Below, piece after piece: positions 26,926 to 36,284 of a DNA stretch of 64,000 nucleotides. A program made the position numbers and the translations under genes. This stretch comes from JAEUMD01 sp964559355 (GTDB lineage: Bacteria > Pseudomonadota > Alphaproteobacteria > Rhizobiales > Hyphomicrobiaceae): assembly GCA_964559355.1 (NCBI GenBank), contig CAZLHQ010000003.1, forward strand, positions 1 through 64,000. The letters are read 5' to 3'. The notes beneath the pieces were generated by a model. That model had not been told where the DNA came from, searched no databases, and was given only the letters and a program-made list of their open reading frames with translations. Each line of letters starts with the position of its first letter. Positions within the stretch are counted from its first letter, which is position 1.

Positions 26926-27705
26926 TCAGCCGCGCTCGAAGCGGGGCGGGCGTTTCTCGATGAACGCCTGAAACGCCTCGCGGGCCTCATCGGTTCGCAT
27001 CTGCCGCATGAAGATCAATGCCTCCTCGTCGATCCTACGCGCCAACGCATCGGCATCCCCTCGCAGCAGCAGCCGCGCCGCCGCCAGCGCGGTGGGTGGC
27101 TTCATCGCCAGAGCCTCAGCCGCCGATATCACCTTGCCTTCCAATTCGGCTGCGGCCACCACTGCGTTCAGCAAACCGGCTTCTCGCATGGCCTCGGCAT
27201 CCATGCTGGTGCCCAGCACCAACATCTCGAATGCCCGCGCATAGCCGAGCCGTGCCGGCATCAACAAACTGGAGCCCGCCTCCGGCACCAGACCGAGATT
27301 GAGAAACGGCGTCTGGAACCGCGAGTCGGGGGTTGCGTAGACCAGATCGCAATGAAACAGCAGTGTCGTGCCGATACCGACGGCAAGTCCATCGACGCCG
27401 GCCAGCATCGGCTTCTGCACCCGCGGCAACAGGCGGATGAAGCGCAGCACCGCCTTGGTGACGGCATTGTCGCCCATCGCCGAGGCCAGGAATTCGCCGA
27501 TGTCATTGCCAGCCGAGAAGGCACCCGGCAGGCCGAGGAAGATGTGCGCGGCAACGCTGGGGTCCGTGTCGCCCGCCTCGAGCGCATCGCACATGGCCTG
27601 ATACATCGGCCCCGTCAGCGCATTCTTCTTGTGCGGCCGGTTGAGGCGCACGATCTGCGCCGCTCCGTTACGCGTGATAGCGATGTCGCCGGTTTGTTCG
27701 CTCAT
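26926..27705 (-). CDS. enoyl-CoA hydratase/isomerase family protein
   Basis: A 259-residue crotonase-fold protein. 'FSAGNDIGEFLA' and 'AGVDGLAVGIGTTLLFHCDLVYA' are the two oxyanion-hole segments, and 'FQTPFLNLGLVPEAGSS' holds the usual Glu position. It would hydrate or isomerise an enoyl-CoA in fatty-acid or related acyl-CoA breakdown. The start at 27705 lies only 8 bp from the stop of the acyl-CoA dehydrogenase gene, so the two are one operon with consecutive beta-oxidation reactions. Confidence 0.88.
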   Translation of the reverse strand: MSEQTGDIAITRNGAAQIVRLNRPHKKNALTGPMYQAMCDALEAGDTDPSVAAHIFLGLPGAFSAGNDIGEFLASAMGDNAVTKAVLRFIRLLPRVQKPMLAGVDGLAVGIGTTLLFHCDLVYATPDSRFQTPFLNLGLVPEAGSSLLMPARLGYARAFEMLVLGTSMDAEAMREAGLLNAVVAAAELEGKVISAAEALAMKPPTALAAARLLLRGDADALARRIDEEALIFMRQMRTDEAREAFQAFIEKRPPRFERG

Positions 27706-27712
27706 CACTCGT

Positions 27713-29491
27713 TCACGCCTCCAGCCGATCGGCACTGGCCTGCACCACGGCATCGGCGCCCGACATCACCGTCTCTGCCAGACCCGCCGCCTCGGTCGCG
27801 ATATTCTCGGCGAAGAACCGGCCGAGCATCACCGCACGTCCACTGCTGTCGCCTGCCCGCGCAGCCCTGACCGCGCTGCGTCCCAGATAGGCGCCTCCCG
27901 CCGTAATGCCGAACAAGCGCAGGTAGGGCGTGGCGCTGGCGAGTGCGGCGTGAGGGTTGGTGCGCAATGCTTCGCCCATCCACACCGTCGCCGTGACAAG
28001 TGCTTCGATCGCTGCAGAAAGGCGCTGAGCCATGCGGCCGAACTCGGGCCGGTTGGAAGCGGCAACCTCACCGATCATGACCCCTAGATCCTCGAGGTAG
28101 GAACCCATCACCGCGCCACCTGCGAGCGGCAGCTTACGCGTAACGAGATCGATGGCCTGAATGCCGTTGGTGCCTTCGTAGATCGGCAGGATGCGTGCAT
28201 CCCGCAGATGCTGCGCAGCACCCGTTTCCTCGATGAAGCCCATGCCGCCATGGATTTGCACGCCCATCGACGCCATCTCGACGCCGGCATCGGTTGAGAA
28301 CGCCTTGGCGACCGGCGTCAACAATGCGGCACGCGCCGCCGCTGCCTCACGCGCGGCCGGATCGTGGCTCAAATGCGAGACGTCGATTTCGCCGGCCGTG
28401 GCAAAGCAGATCATGCGCGAGGCCTGCGTCATCGCCTTCATGGTCAGCAGCGAACGGCGGATGTCGGCATGCTCGATGATCGGAACCATCTGTCCCGGCG
28501 CGGCGCCAAGACGCGAGCCCTGACGGCGCTCACGCGCATAGGCCTGCGCGCGCTGCGTTGCACGGTCGGCGATCGCCACGCCCTGCACGCCGACCGCAAG
28601 CCGCGCCTGGTTCATCATGATGAACATGGTGTTGAGGCCGCGGTTTTCGGTGCCGATGAGGTAGCCGATGGCGCCGTCGCCTTCGCCGTACTTCATCACG
28701 CAGGTCGGGCTCGCGTGAATGCCAAGCTTGTGCTCGAGCCCCGCACAAACGACATCGTTGCGCGCGCCGATCGAGCCGTCGTCGCCCACCATGTGCTTGG
28801 GCACCAGGAACAACGAGATGCCCTTGGTACCGGGCGGCGCATCGGGCAGGCGCGCCAACACCAGATGAATAATGTTTTCGGAAAGCTCGTGGTCGCCGTA
28901 GGTGATGAAGATCTTGGTGCCGAATATGCGATAGGTGCCATCGCCTTGCGGGACCGCCTTTGCCTTGATCTCGCCGAGGTCGGAACCCGCCTGCGGCTCA
29001 GTCAAGTTCATCGTGCCGGTCCATTGCCCCGTGACCATCTTGGGCAGGAACTTGGCCTTCAATCCGTCGGTGCCGGAAATCATCAGGGCGTGAATTGCGC
29101 CCTGGGTCAGCAGCGGGCACAGCCCGAACGACGTATTGGAGGCGTTCCAGATCTCGGCCACAGCCATCTGCACGATCTCGGGCAGGCCCTGGCCACCGTA
29201 CTCGACCGGACACGGCAACGCCCCCCAACCGCCTTCGACGAATTGCCGGTAGGCCTCATGCCAGCCTTGCGGTGTCTCGACCCGGCCGTTCACAAGGCGG
29301 CTGCCCGACTTGTCACCCACCCCATTGATAGGCTCCAGCACCTCGGACCCGAACTTGCCCGCCTCCGCGATAATCGCTTCCAGCGTGTCGATGTCGAGAT
29401 CGCCGTACAGGCCCGCGCCCATCCGCCCCTCCAGATCGGCTGCCGTCTTGAGGGCAACCAAAATGTCGTCTACTGGAGCGGAATAGGTCAT
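27713..29491 (-). CDS. acyl-CoA dehydrogenase, long (C-terminal Z-domain) type
   Basis: A 592-residue flavoprotein, longer than the 380-residue classical enzymes. Visible marks are 'MNLTEPQAGSDLG' (FAD/substrate segment), 'FGTKIFITYGDHEL' and 'GVQIHGGMGFIEETG', with the catalytic-type region 'LPIYEGTNGIQAIDLVTRKL'. The last 120 residues form the extra C-terminal domain of this group. Members include 3-methylthiopropanoyl-CoA dehydrogenase (DmdC); the true substrate here is not known. It would introduce the double bond that the adjacent enoyl-CoA hydratase then acts on. Confidence 0.88.
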   Translation of the reverse strand: MTYSAPVDDILVALKTAADLEGRMGAGLYGDLDIDTLEAIIAEAGKFGSEVLEPINGVGDKSGSRLVNGRVETPQGWHEAYRQFVEGGWGALPCPVEYGGQGLPEIVQMAVAEIWNASNTSFGLCPLLTQGAIHALMISGTDGLKAKFLPKMVTGQWTGTMNLTEPQAGSDLGEIKAKAVPQGDGTYRIFGTKIFITYGDHELSENIIHLVLARLPDAPPGTKGISLFLVPKHMVGDDGSIGARNDVVCAGLEHKLGIHASPTCVMKYGEGDGAIGYLIGTENRGLNTMFIMMNQARLAVGVQGVAIADRATQRAQAYARERRQGSRLGAAPGQMVPIIEHADIRRSLLTMKAMTQASRMICFATAGEIDVSHLSHDPAAREAAAARAALLTPVAKAFSTDAGVEMASMGVQIHGGMGFIEETGAAQHLRDARILPIYEGTNGIQAIDLVTRKLPLAGGAVMGSYLEDLGVMIGEVAASNRPEFGRMAQRLSAAIEALVTATVWMGEALRTNPHAALASATPYLRLFGITAGGAYLGRSAVRAARAGDSSGRAVMLGRFFAENIATEAAGLAETVMSGADAVVQASADRLEA

Positions 29492-29612
29492 GTGCGTCTC
29501 CGTTGTTACGTCTGTTGGCTGGTTGCCGGGCAGAGTAAGTCGATTGAGGCTGCGGGGAAAGCGGTTTGCCTGACCTTTCCGTCAAGTCCTGTTCATCCAG
29601 GGAGGAACCTGC

Positions 29613-30566
29613 ATGGCCGTGGTGCCCGCAAGCGACGCCGCAATCAGGCGGGCGGGCGAATTGATCCGGGCCGGCGAACTCGTCGCGTTTCCAACCGAGA
29701 CGGTCTACGGGCTCGGCGCCGACGCAACCAATGGCGAGGCGGTTGCCCGCATCTTTGCCGCCAAGGGCAGGCCGCGATTCAATCCGCTGATCGTGCACGT
29801 CGCAAGCCTTGCAGTGTGCGAGCAATTGGCAGTCCTCGACGCGCCGGCACGCAAACTGGCACTACGCTTCTGGCCCGGCCCCTTGACGCTGGTTCTGGAA
29901 AAGAGAGCCGACGCGGGCCTTGCCGATCTCGTCACGGCGGGCCTCGATACGGTCGCCATCCGCGTTCCCGCCCACCCCGTTGCGCAAGCTCTGCTCACCG
30001 CCGCGGATCGGCCCATCGCCGCGCCCTCCGCCAATCGTTCGGGTCACGTCAGCCCGACCCTCGCCCGACACGTCGAAGCCGATCTCAATGGTCGCGTGGC
30101 GATGATCCTGGACGGCGGCGCCACCGCCCACGGGCTGGAATCGACCGTCGTCACCGTGACCGCAACCGGAATTGCATTGCTACGCCCCGGCAGCATCACG
30201 CAAGAAGACCTCGAGGCCGCAACAGGACTGCCGGTAACGCGCGCCACCGATAACGGCGATGCACCGCTGTCGCCCGGACAGCTCGCCAGCCACTATGCGC
30301 CTCAAGCGCGCGTCGTGCTCAATGTCGTTCGCCCCGAACCCGGCACGGCGCTGCTGGCGTTCGGCCCCGACGTGCCCGCACACGATATGGCCGCAATCAA
30401 TCTCAGTCCAAAGGGCGATCTCGTCGAGGCGGCAGCCAATCTCTTTGCGGCAATGCGCGCGCTCGACGGCACGGGCGTTGCGACAATTGCCGTGATGCCG
30501 ATTCCGGCGCATGGCCTGGGCGAAGCCATCAACGACCGCTTGCAGCGCGCCGCGGCGGCAAAGTAG
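29613..30566 (+). CDS. L-threonylcarbamoyladenylate synthase (Sua5 type)
   Basis: A 317-residue enzyme that makes threonylcarbamoyl-AMP from threonine, bicarbonate and ATP for the tRNA t6A37 modification. The YrdC domain shows 'FPTETVYGLGADATN', 'KGRPRFNPLIVHV' and 'PSANRSGHVSPT'. The extra C-terminal Sua5 domain, joined by 'SPGQLASHYAPQARV', distinguishes it from the short TsaC form. It is divergent from the acyl-CoA dehydrogenase gene and lies 190 bp upstream of the 2-hydroxyacid dehydrogenase gene. Confidence 0.93.
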   Translation: MAVVPASDAAIRRAGELIRAGELVAFPTETVYGLGADATNGEAVARIFAAKGRPRFNPLIVHVASLAVCEQLAVLDAPARKLALRFWPGPLTLVLEKRADAGLADLVTAGLDTVAIRVPAHPVAQALLTAADRPIAAPSANRSGHVSPTLARHVEADLNGRVAMILDGGATAHGLESTVVTVTATGIALLRPGSITQEDLEAATGLPVTRATDNGDAPLSPGQLASHYAPQARVVLNVVRPEPGTALLAFGPDVPAHDMAAINLSPKGDLVEAAANLFAAMRALDGTGVATIAVMPIPAHGLGEAINDRLQRAAAAK

Positions 30567-30755
30567 ACCCGATGAGCCGGCCGCCTATCGCGGGCGCCAC
30601 TTCCGCGCCCTCGGGTATGCACGCCACCGCCCCCCGAAAGGACGAACCGGGCTGACTTGCAGACCCACAGAAAGACATGGCATTTCTGACTGCGATTGCG
30701 ACCGGCAGGCGTGCAACCGCATGCCCCGCGATGTGCGAAATTATGAAGAGGCCCG

Positions 30756-32201
30756 ATGAGCCGCCCTGCAGATTCACCCGCTCTCAATGCGCCAACGCCT
30801 GAATTGATCGCGCGGCTGATCGACATCGTAGGGCCGGCGCACGCGCTTGCCGACCCCGCCGATCAGGCGCCCTACCTGCGCGAATGGCGCGACCGCTATG
30901 TCGGCAAGACGCCGCTGGTGCTGCGGCCGGGCTCGGTCGAGGAAGTGTCGCGCATATTGGCGCTGGCCAATGAAGCCCGCATCGGCATCGTCCCACAGGC
31001 CGGCAACACCGGCCTTGTCGGCGGCCAGATTCCCTATGAGGACGGTCGCGACGTCGTGCTCTCTGTTGCCCGTCTCAACCGTATTCGTCACCGCGACCCG
31101 GCCGGCCAATCGCTGATCGCAGAAGCCGGCGTGACGCTCGCCAATGTGCAGCAAGCGGCCGAGGAGATCGGCCGGCTGTTTCCGCTCAGTCTTGCCGCAG
31201 AAGGCAGCTGCCAGATCGGCGGCAACCTTGCCACCAACGCCGGCGGCGTCAACGTGCTGGCCTACGGCAATGCGCGCGCCCAGGTGTCGGGGCTCGAAGT
31301 CGTGCTGGCCGATGGCCGCATCTGGTCATCCCTGAAGACGCTCAAGAAGGACAACACCGGCTACGACCTCAAGGACCTGTTCGTCGGCTCGGAAGGCTCG
31401 CTCGGCATCATCACGGCGGCGGCGCTGAAGCTCTACGCCAGGCCCGTCGAGAAGGCGACTGCATTTGCCGCGCTCGAAGGTCTCGATCAGGTGCTGGAGC
31501 TGTTCAAACGGGCAGAGGCGATGGCCGGCGCGCATCTGACGGCGTTCGAGTTCATTTGCAGGACCGGCGTCGAGATCGGCGTGCGCCATGTCGAGGGCGT
31601 GCGCGCACCGTTCGCAACGATCCCGCCGTGGTCGGTGCTGATCGAGATTTCCTCGCCCGATGCCGATGGTCGCGCGGGCGACACCTTGGAACGGCTGCTT
31701 GCCGATGCGATCGAGGCCGGCACGGTGGCGGACGCGGTGATCGCCCAATCGATCGCGCAGGCCCGCGAATTCTGGCGACTACGCGAGGAGATGTCGGATG
31801 CGCAAAAGCACGAGGGCGGCTCGATCAAGCACGACGTCTCGGTCGCGATCTCGGACATGCCTCAGTTCATCCGCCGCGCCGATGCGCTGGTGGAACGGCT
31901 GTGCCCGGGGGCGCGACCCGTTCCGTTTGGCCACTTCGGCGATGGCAACGTGCACTACAACATCTCCCAGCCCGTCGGCATGGACAAGGCAGCCTACCTC
32001 GCCCGTTGGGACGAGATCGCGACGGCCGTTCATGGCCTCGTCGTCGAAATGGGCGGATCGATCTCTGCCGAGCACGGCATCGGCCGCATGAAGCGCGAGG
32101 AGCTGCGCCACGTGAAAAGCGCCGTCGAGATGGAAATGATGCGCGCCATCAAGCATGCGCTCGACCCCAACGGCATCCTCAATCCCGGCAAGGTCGTGTG
32201 A
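30756..32201 (+). CDS. FAD-binding 2-hydroxyacid dehydrogenase (GlcD/D2HGDH type)
   Basis: A 481-residue flavoprotein with a PCMH-type FAD domain ('PQAGNTGLVGGQIPYEDGRD', 'IGGNLATNAGGVNVLAYGN', 'LFVGSEGSLGIIT') and a C-terminal FAD-oxidase domain ending 'EHGIGRMKREEL' and 'DPNGILNPGKVV'. The 'GHFGDGNVHYNIS' histidines are the metal/substrate site of D-lactate and D-2-hydroxyglutarate dehydrogenases. D-2-hydroxyglutarate or D-lactate is the likely substrate; the two cannot be told apart here. Its stop codon lies in a 14-bp tandem duplication. Confidence 0.9.
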   Translation: MSRPADSPALNAPTPELIARLIDIVGPAHALADPADQAPYLREWRDRYVGKTPLVLRPGSVEEVSRILALANEARIGIVPQAGNTGLVGGQIPYEDGRDVVLSVARLNRIRHRDPAGQSLIAEAGVTLANVQQAAEEIGRLFPLSLAAEGSCQIGGNLATNAGGVNVLAYGNARAQVSGLEVVLADGRIWSSLKTLKKDNTGYDLKDLFVGSEGSLGIITAAALKLYARPVEKATAFAALEGLDQVLELFKRAEAMAGAHLTAFEFICRTGVEIGVRHVEGVRAPFATIPPWSVLIEISSPDADGRAGDTLERLLADAIEAGTVADAVIAQSIAQAREFWRLREEMSDAQKHEGGSIKHDVSVAISDMPQFIRRADALVERLCPGARPVPFGHFGDGNVHYNISQPVGMDKAAYLARWDEIATAVHGLVVEMGGSISAEHGIGRMKREELRHVKSAVEMEMMRAIKHALDPNGILNPGKVV

Positions 32202-32215
32202 GCAAGGTCGTGTGA
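32188..32215 (+). repeat. 14-bp tandem duplication across a stop codon
   Basis: GCAAGGTCGTGTGA occurs twice head to tail, at 32188-32201 and 32202-32215. The first TGA is the stop of the dehydrogenase gene. The duplication is outside the coding frame and probably arose by slippage. Confidence 0.9.
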
Positions 32216-32252
32216 GCGGCAGGCGGGCCGTGCATGTGGCGCTGGCGTCGCC

Positions 32253-33044
32253 TCACCATACGCCGCGCGTGGCGCCGTTCCACAGGTAGCGCCACAGCGT
32301 CGGCGGCAGATGGTTGTACGAGGGCAGGTCGACCCGCCATGGCACCAGGCGGCCATGCAGGGCATCCTCGATAGCGCGCGCAAACAGTGGAATGCCAGTG
32401 GCAGCCTGCAGCGTCTGATAGGTGGCGATCGTATCGGCCGGCGAAAAGCTGACGCGCTCTTGATATAAGACGTCGCCGGTATCGACACCGGCATCGACCA
32501 GATGCACGGTAACGCCCGCATTCTCCCTGTCCCCTGCCGCCAGCGCCCAGTAGGCCGGATGCTGGCCGCGATATTTGGGGTTGATGCCGGCATGGTAGTT
32601 GATGAAGGGCGCCTGCACGGCGGCAAGCGTGGCGCGCGAGATGATGCGCGTTCCATAAACGGCAACGACCTTCGGCTTGAGGCCCGCCAGCAATTGGCGC
32701 GCCGCATCCGAGTTGACGCTTGCCACGCGGTGTACGCGGACGCCGGCAGACGGAACTGGATCAAGACCGTGTTGCTGGCGGATTTCGCGCAGTCGCCGTT
32801 CCGCACGACCTCCCAAGAGCCGCTGCCACACGCCAAACCCGACCTGCCCGGCGGTCGCCACCGGCCCCACCAGCCGCAGTCGCCGCCGCACGATCTCGCC
32901 CTTGGTCTCCTGGTTTTCCTCGATCACCGTAATCGGACCGAGCCGTGCCACCAGACCATTGACGACCGTCCAAGCCAGCGGACCGCCCGCCGTCAGTATG
33001 ACGATCTCAGGTGTAGCGCTGATATCGCCCGCCGCCGCTGCCAA
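32253..33044 (-). CDS. orphan formyltransferase-fold protein
   Basis: A 263-residue protein of the formyltransferase superfamily. The core motif 'FINYHAGINPKYRGQHPAYWAL' carries the catalytic His and the family's P-x-Y-R-G, and 'AGVDTGDVLYQE' supplies the Asp. It is not Fmt, which is encoded separately at 53112-54059, and it lacks Fmt's C-terminal domain. Related proteins formylate amino sugars or hydroxyornithine, or modify purines; the acceptor here is unknown. No sugar or siderophore cluster is adjacent. Confidence 0.8.
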   Translation of the reverse strand: MAAAAGDISATPEIVILTAGGPLAWTVVNGLVARLGPITVIEENQETKGEIVRRRLRLVGPVATAGQVGFGVWQRLLGGRAERRLREIRQQHGLDPVPSAGVRVHRVASVNSDAARQLLAGLKPKVVAVYGTRIISRATLAAVQAPFINYHAGINPKYRGQHPAYWALAAGDRENAGVTVHLVDAGVDTGDVLYQERVSFSPADTIATYQTLQAATGIPLFARAIEDALHGRLVPWRVDLPSYNHLPPTLWRYLWNGATRGVW

Positions 33045-33156
33045 TTGCCCACCTAGTGTCGTTCAGATCGCGAAATTCGCTACATTCTGCAGCGGGCAAT
33101 CCCTGCCCGCACGCACCCCGACCCACAGCTTAGCTCACAATTATCTCGTTCGAATG

Positions 33157-33190
33157 AAAAAGACCCACGCTTTCGAGCATGGGTCTTTTT
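33157..33190 (-). terminator. bidirectional Rho-independent terminator
   Basis: AAAAAGACCCA (33157-33167) and TGGGTCTTTTT (33180-33190) pair exactly around a 12-base loop, with A- and T-runs on both sides. It lies 38 bp past the stop of the Clp-N/coiled-coil gene and should stop that minus-strand transcript before the formyltransferase gene. Confidence 0.85.
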
Positions 33191-33227
33191 CGTGTTGCAG
33201 CCACTATGCGAATTGGCGCCCGCCGCT

Positions 33228-35171
33228 TCAACTTTCGACCTGCCGCAGCGCCCGGCGCTCCGCCTCGATGCGTCCGGCCTGCGACGGCCAGCTCGCTGCC
33301 ACCCAATCGTCGGTGCCGAACAGCCAGTACCACAGTCGATTGCGGCGATGGTAACGCTCGACAGTCAGGCGATGCATGCTCTCCATGTTGGTGGAGAGCG
33401 TCTCCAGCAGCGCCATCGGCCGGCTGGCCTCGTGCTCCAAGCCCTCGATGCGCTTGGCGATGATCGACAAATCGCCGGTCTCGTCGTTGCGCCATTGATC
33501 GATCGATCCCGCCAGCGTGTGCTGGTTGGCATTGAGCTTCATGAGAGCGTCGTGCACCTCCTTGAGCTCGGCGTTGTGGACTTCGACCAGCTCGTTCGAT
33601 TTGGAGACGAAACCGCTGATCTCGGTCTGCACGTGGGTTTGGAAGCCGGACAGGAGCTGGCGCACATGCGCAAGCGTATTGCGCTCCTCATCGCGCAGGC
33701 CTTCGATCGCCCGCACCACGTCGCCGAGCCCCTCGCCAGCCCGCGCGATCCGCGCCGAATGCTCATGCAGCGTCGCGTTGACCTCGCGGATATCGGCGGC
33801 GAGCGAGGCGCGTGCATCATCCAACGTCGCCTGCTGCAGTGACACCGCCTCGCCCAATGACGCGATACGGCTGTCGAGATCTCCCGACATCGAGCGGTCG
33901 GCGCCGAGCAGTGCTTCCTCGATCAGCTCCAGCCGCGTCATCATTTCGCTGGTATCGGACTTGTCCTCCAGCGCTGCAAGCTTGCTGGTCAAGCCATTGA
34001 AGCGCTCGACAAGGCTGCTGGTGACGTGACGCTCGATATCCTCCAGACGGCGCTCGATCTTCGACAGATCGACATCGACCTCGGGCGGCTTGGTGTTGAG
34101 AACCGCGCGCTCCAGCGCTGCAATCTTCAGCAGAACCGGATCGAGATCGAGGTCGATTCCGGCGTCGCGCGGCTGGTTCAGTCGAATTTGATGCTCGATC
34201 TCGTCAAGGCGCCGCAGCAGCGGCCCCAAGTCCGCGGTTTCGGTTTGCGACCGCGATGAAACCATGGTTTCGAGCGACTGCAATCTGTCGAACAGGCCGC
34301 CTGAAAAGCGGCTGGCGTCGTCGCGCTGACTTGTGATCTGGGTCGAGATCGCCCGCACCATCTGCTCCAGAACATCGAGGCGAGAGTTCTGCAGATGATC
34401 GGTCGCGGCCTGCACGGTCTCTGGCTGCGGCGGCAGGCCGGCCGGCCCTGCATCGTCGATCAAGAAACGCCCGGACGGACGGCGGATGCGCTCGCGCGGC
34501 TCATAAGCGCGAGGCTCATAGGCCCGCGGTTCGTAGGCGCGCGGCTCGACGGCGGGTGGCGGCGGCACGTAAGCGGGTGGCGCCGGCATCCGGCGGAACG
34601 CGGGCATCGGACGCTCGGGGCGCTCACGGCGAATGGTCTGATTCTGATAATGGTGGTCGATCAGTTCGAGACCATGAATGGTTGGGCGAATCTCGAAGAA
34701 CACATAGAGCAGGTCCTCGACGCTGACCGGCGCGTTGCGCTGATAGGCATGCGCCGCAGCCAGCCGCAACACTTCCTCGAACGTATCGGCGCGCCGCGGT
34801 GTCGTATTTCCGTTCGTCAATGTGAGCGGGATCTCGCTGGCGATCACGGTCGCCGTCTCGCGGCGTAACGATGAGGTACGAATGCCGCTGGCTTCAAGTA
34901 TTTCGGTGGCGGCATCGATGCGTGTCAGCGCGTGCAGGAGATGCTCGACGCGGACTTCGCCCGAGCGGTGCGCCAATGCGACGTCGAAGGCATGATTGCA
35001 GCAGGCGAGCACCGTGTCGTCGACCCAGATGGGAATCTCCGGCTCGCCAGGGAAACTTCCCGGGCGAGTTGCCGGGCCGTTGGGGCCCTTGGCGGATCCG
35101 CCGGTCTCGCTAGGCGTTGCGCGCCAAGATTGCGGCGTCCTCAAATCAAGATCTTGGCCCCTGTAGCCCAT
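33228..35171 (-). CDS. Clp N-domain protein with a long coiled coil, no AAA module
   Basis: A 647-residue protein. Residues about 49-165 resemble the double Clp-N repeat of ClpA/ClpB: 'AFDVALAHRSGEVRVEHLLHAL' followed by 'VLRLAAAHAYQRNAPVSVEDLLY'. A Pro/Arg linker with three tandem PRAYE units (34500-34550) follows. From about 265 to 600 the chain is nearly all heptad-like, with 'LERAVLNTKPPEVDVDLSKI' and 'RLEDIERHVTSSLVERFN' typical, so a long coiled coil is expected. The end is aromatic ('RLWYWLFGTDDWV'). No ATPase or protease motif is present. Function unknown; an adaptor or scaffold role is a guess. It is monocistronic with its own terminator. Confidence 0.75.
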   Translation of the reverse strand: MGYRGQDLDLRTPQSWRATPSETGGSAKGPNGPATRPGSFPGEPEIPIWVDDTVLACCNHAFDVALAHRSGEVRVEHLLHALTRIDAATEILEASGIRTSSLRRETATVIASEIPLTLTNGNTTPRRADTFEEVLRLAAAHAYQRNAPVSVEDLLYVFFEIRPTIHGLELIDHHYQNQTIRRERPERPMPAFRRMPAPPAYVPPPPAVEPRAYEPRAYEPRAYEPRERIRRPSGRFLIDDAGPAGLPPQPETVQAATDHLQNSRLDVLEQMVRAISTQITSQRDDASRFSGGLFDRLQSLETMVSSRSQTETADLGPLLRRLDEIEHQIRLNQPRDAGIDLDLDPVLLKIAALERAVLNTKPPEVDVDLSKIERRLEDIERHVTSSLVERFNGLTSKLAALEDKSDTSEMMTRLELIEEALLGADRSMSGDLDSRIASLGEAVSLQQATLDDARASLAADIREVNATLHEHSARIARAGEGLGDVVRAIEGLRDEERNTLAHVRQLLSGFQTHVQTEISGFVSKSNELVEVHNAELKEVHDALMKLNANQHTLAGSIDQWRNDETGDLSIIAKRIEGLEHEASRPMALLETLSTNMESMHRLTVERYHRRNRLWYWLFGTDDWVAASWPSQAGRIEAERRALRQVES

Positions 35172-35535
35172 GACTTCCTACTCCCTGCAACCGCGCACGT
35201 CGAAGCTCGCGCCGATCGCCACATGACGCAAAATACTGGACACAAACCAACATGCCTTGCGCACCGAACAAGGCTGACCCCAAGCCAACCGCAGGCCACC
35301 CCGGCACGATCGGCCCACCACCAATCCTCCGCCGCGTCCCAGCTTGACTACGCCGCTAAAAAGGCGAGCTGTTGGCTGTGGCACAATAGCGACTTCACCC
35401 CAACATCGCGAGAGGGTCGATCGCCGGTCTGAGCGTTTGCTCAATTATGGCAAACAAGTCCGTTCAGTGCCTTACCCATGCCGCTGAAAGTATGGGGTGA
35501 ATTCGACCAAACTTAGTCACTGATCGGCGGCTTGA
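35172..35535. other. gene-free stretch upstream of the Clp-N gene
   Basis: About 364 bp with no gene. Both neighbours are on the minus strand. It should hold the promoter of the Clp-N gene, but no promoter pair or terminator for yedK could be assigned by eye. Confidence 0.4.
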
Positions 35536-36216
35536 TTATGCCCGTTCGGCACCGTCTGGCCGGTGCAGCTCCGGCCCCTCGTTGCGGGGATTGTTCAGCC
35601 GGCGGTTGACCGGCTCGATTTCCAGCAGTGCATCCGGTGCCGGCGCCAGCATGGCGGCGGCGATGTCCGAGGTCCCCGACCGGCAGTCGAGCCACATTTC
35701 GAATGCCTCCGGCGGCAGGATCGCCGGCATCCGGTCGTGGATCGCGCGCATCGTGCGATTGGCGGCAACCGTGAGGATCGCCATCGTTTCCACCTCACTG
35801 CCATCGGCCCCCAGCCAATGCTCGTAGATGCCCGCCATCGCCATCAACCCACCGCCGCGCGGGCGGATCAGGTGCGGTTGCTTTGCCCCTTTCTCACCGG
35901 TCCATTCGTAAAAGCCATCGGTCGGCACCAGACAGCGGCGGTGGCGCATCGAGGAGCGGAACGAAGGCTTTTCGGTCGCCGTCTCCGCGCGCGCGTTGAT
36001 GAGCGTGGTAAAGCTCGCGGGCTCCTTCACCCATGAAGGGATGAGGCCCCAGCGGACCAGCGTCGCAACGCGCTCACCACGCGCGGAGGTGCGCACAATG
36101 ACCACCGGCTGCGTCGGAGCGATGTTGTATCGCGGCGGAAAAACCTCGAGATTGACCGTACCGAAATAGCTGCGCACGGCCTCTGGCGGCGACGTCAGCG
36201 AATAACGCGAGCACAT
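35536..36216 (-). CDS. yedK: SRAP domain protein YedK/HMCES
   Basis: A 226-residue SRAP protein, which binds abasic sites in single-stranded DNA through Cys2 and forms a protective thiazolidine crosslink. The start 'MCSRYSLT' puts the needed cysteine at position 2 after Met removal and fixes the start at 36216, although the frame runs on to 36282. Other active-site pieces are 'PRYNIAPTQ', 'INARAETATEKPSFR', 'RCLVPTDGFYEW' and 'MAGIYEHW'. It is divergent from the Nudix gene, 68 bp away. Confidence 0.93.
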   Translation of the reverse strand: MCSRYSLTSPPEAVRSYFGTVNLEVFPPRYNIAPTQPVVIVRTSARGERVATLVRWGLIPSWVKEPASFTTLINARAETATEKPSFRSSMRHRRCLVPTDGFYEWTGEKGAKQPHLIRPRGGGLMAMAGIYEHWLGADGSEVETMAILTVAANRTMRAIHDRMPAILPPEAFEMWLDCRSGTSDIAAAMLAPAPDALLEIEPVNRRLNNPRNEGPELHRPDGAERA

Positions 36217-36284
36217 GTGAAAGGCTCCAGCACGGTTCGAAGGCCCTTGATCAACCCGCGACGAACAGCGCGCAACAGCCACGG

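Noticed and set aside
28364..30253. 629-codon plus-strand frame
   Set aside because: It runs antisense to the acyl-CoA dehydrogenase and then out of frame through sua5; no protein-like segments.
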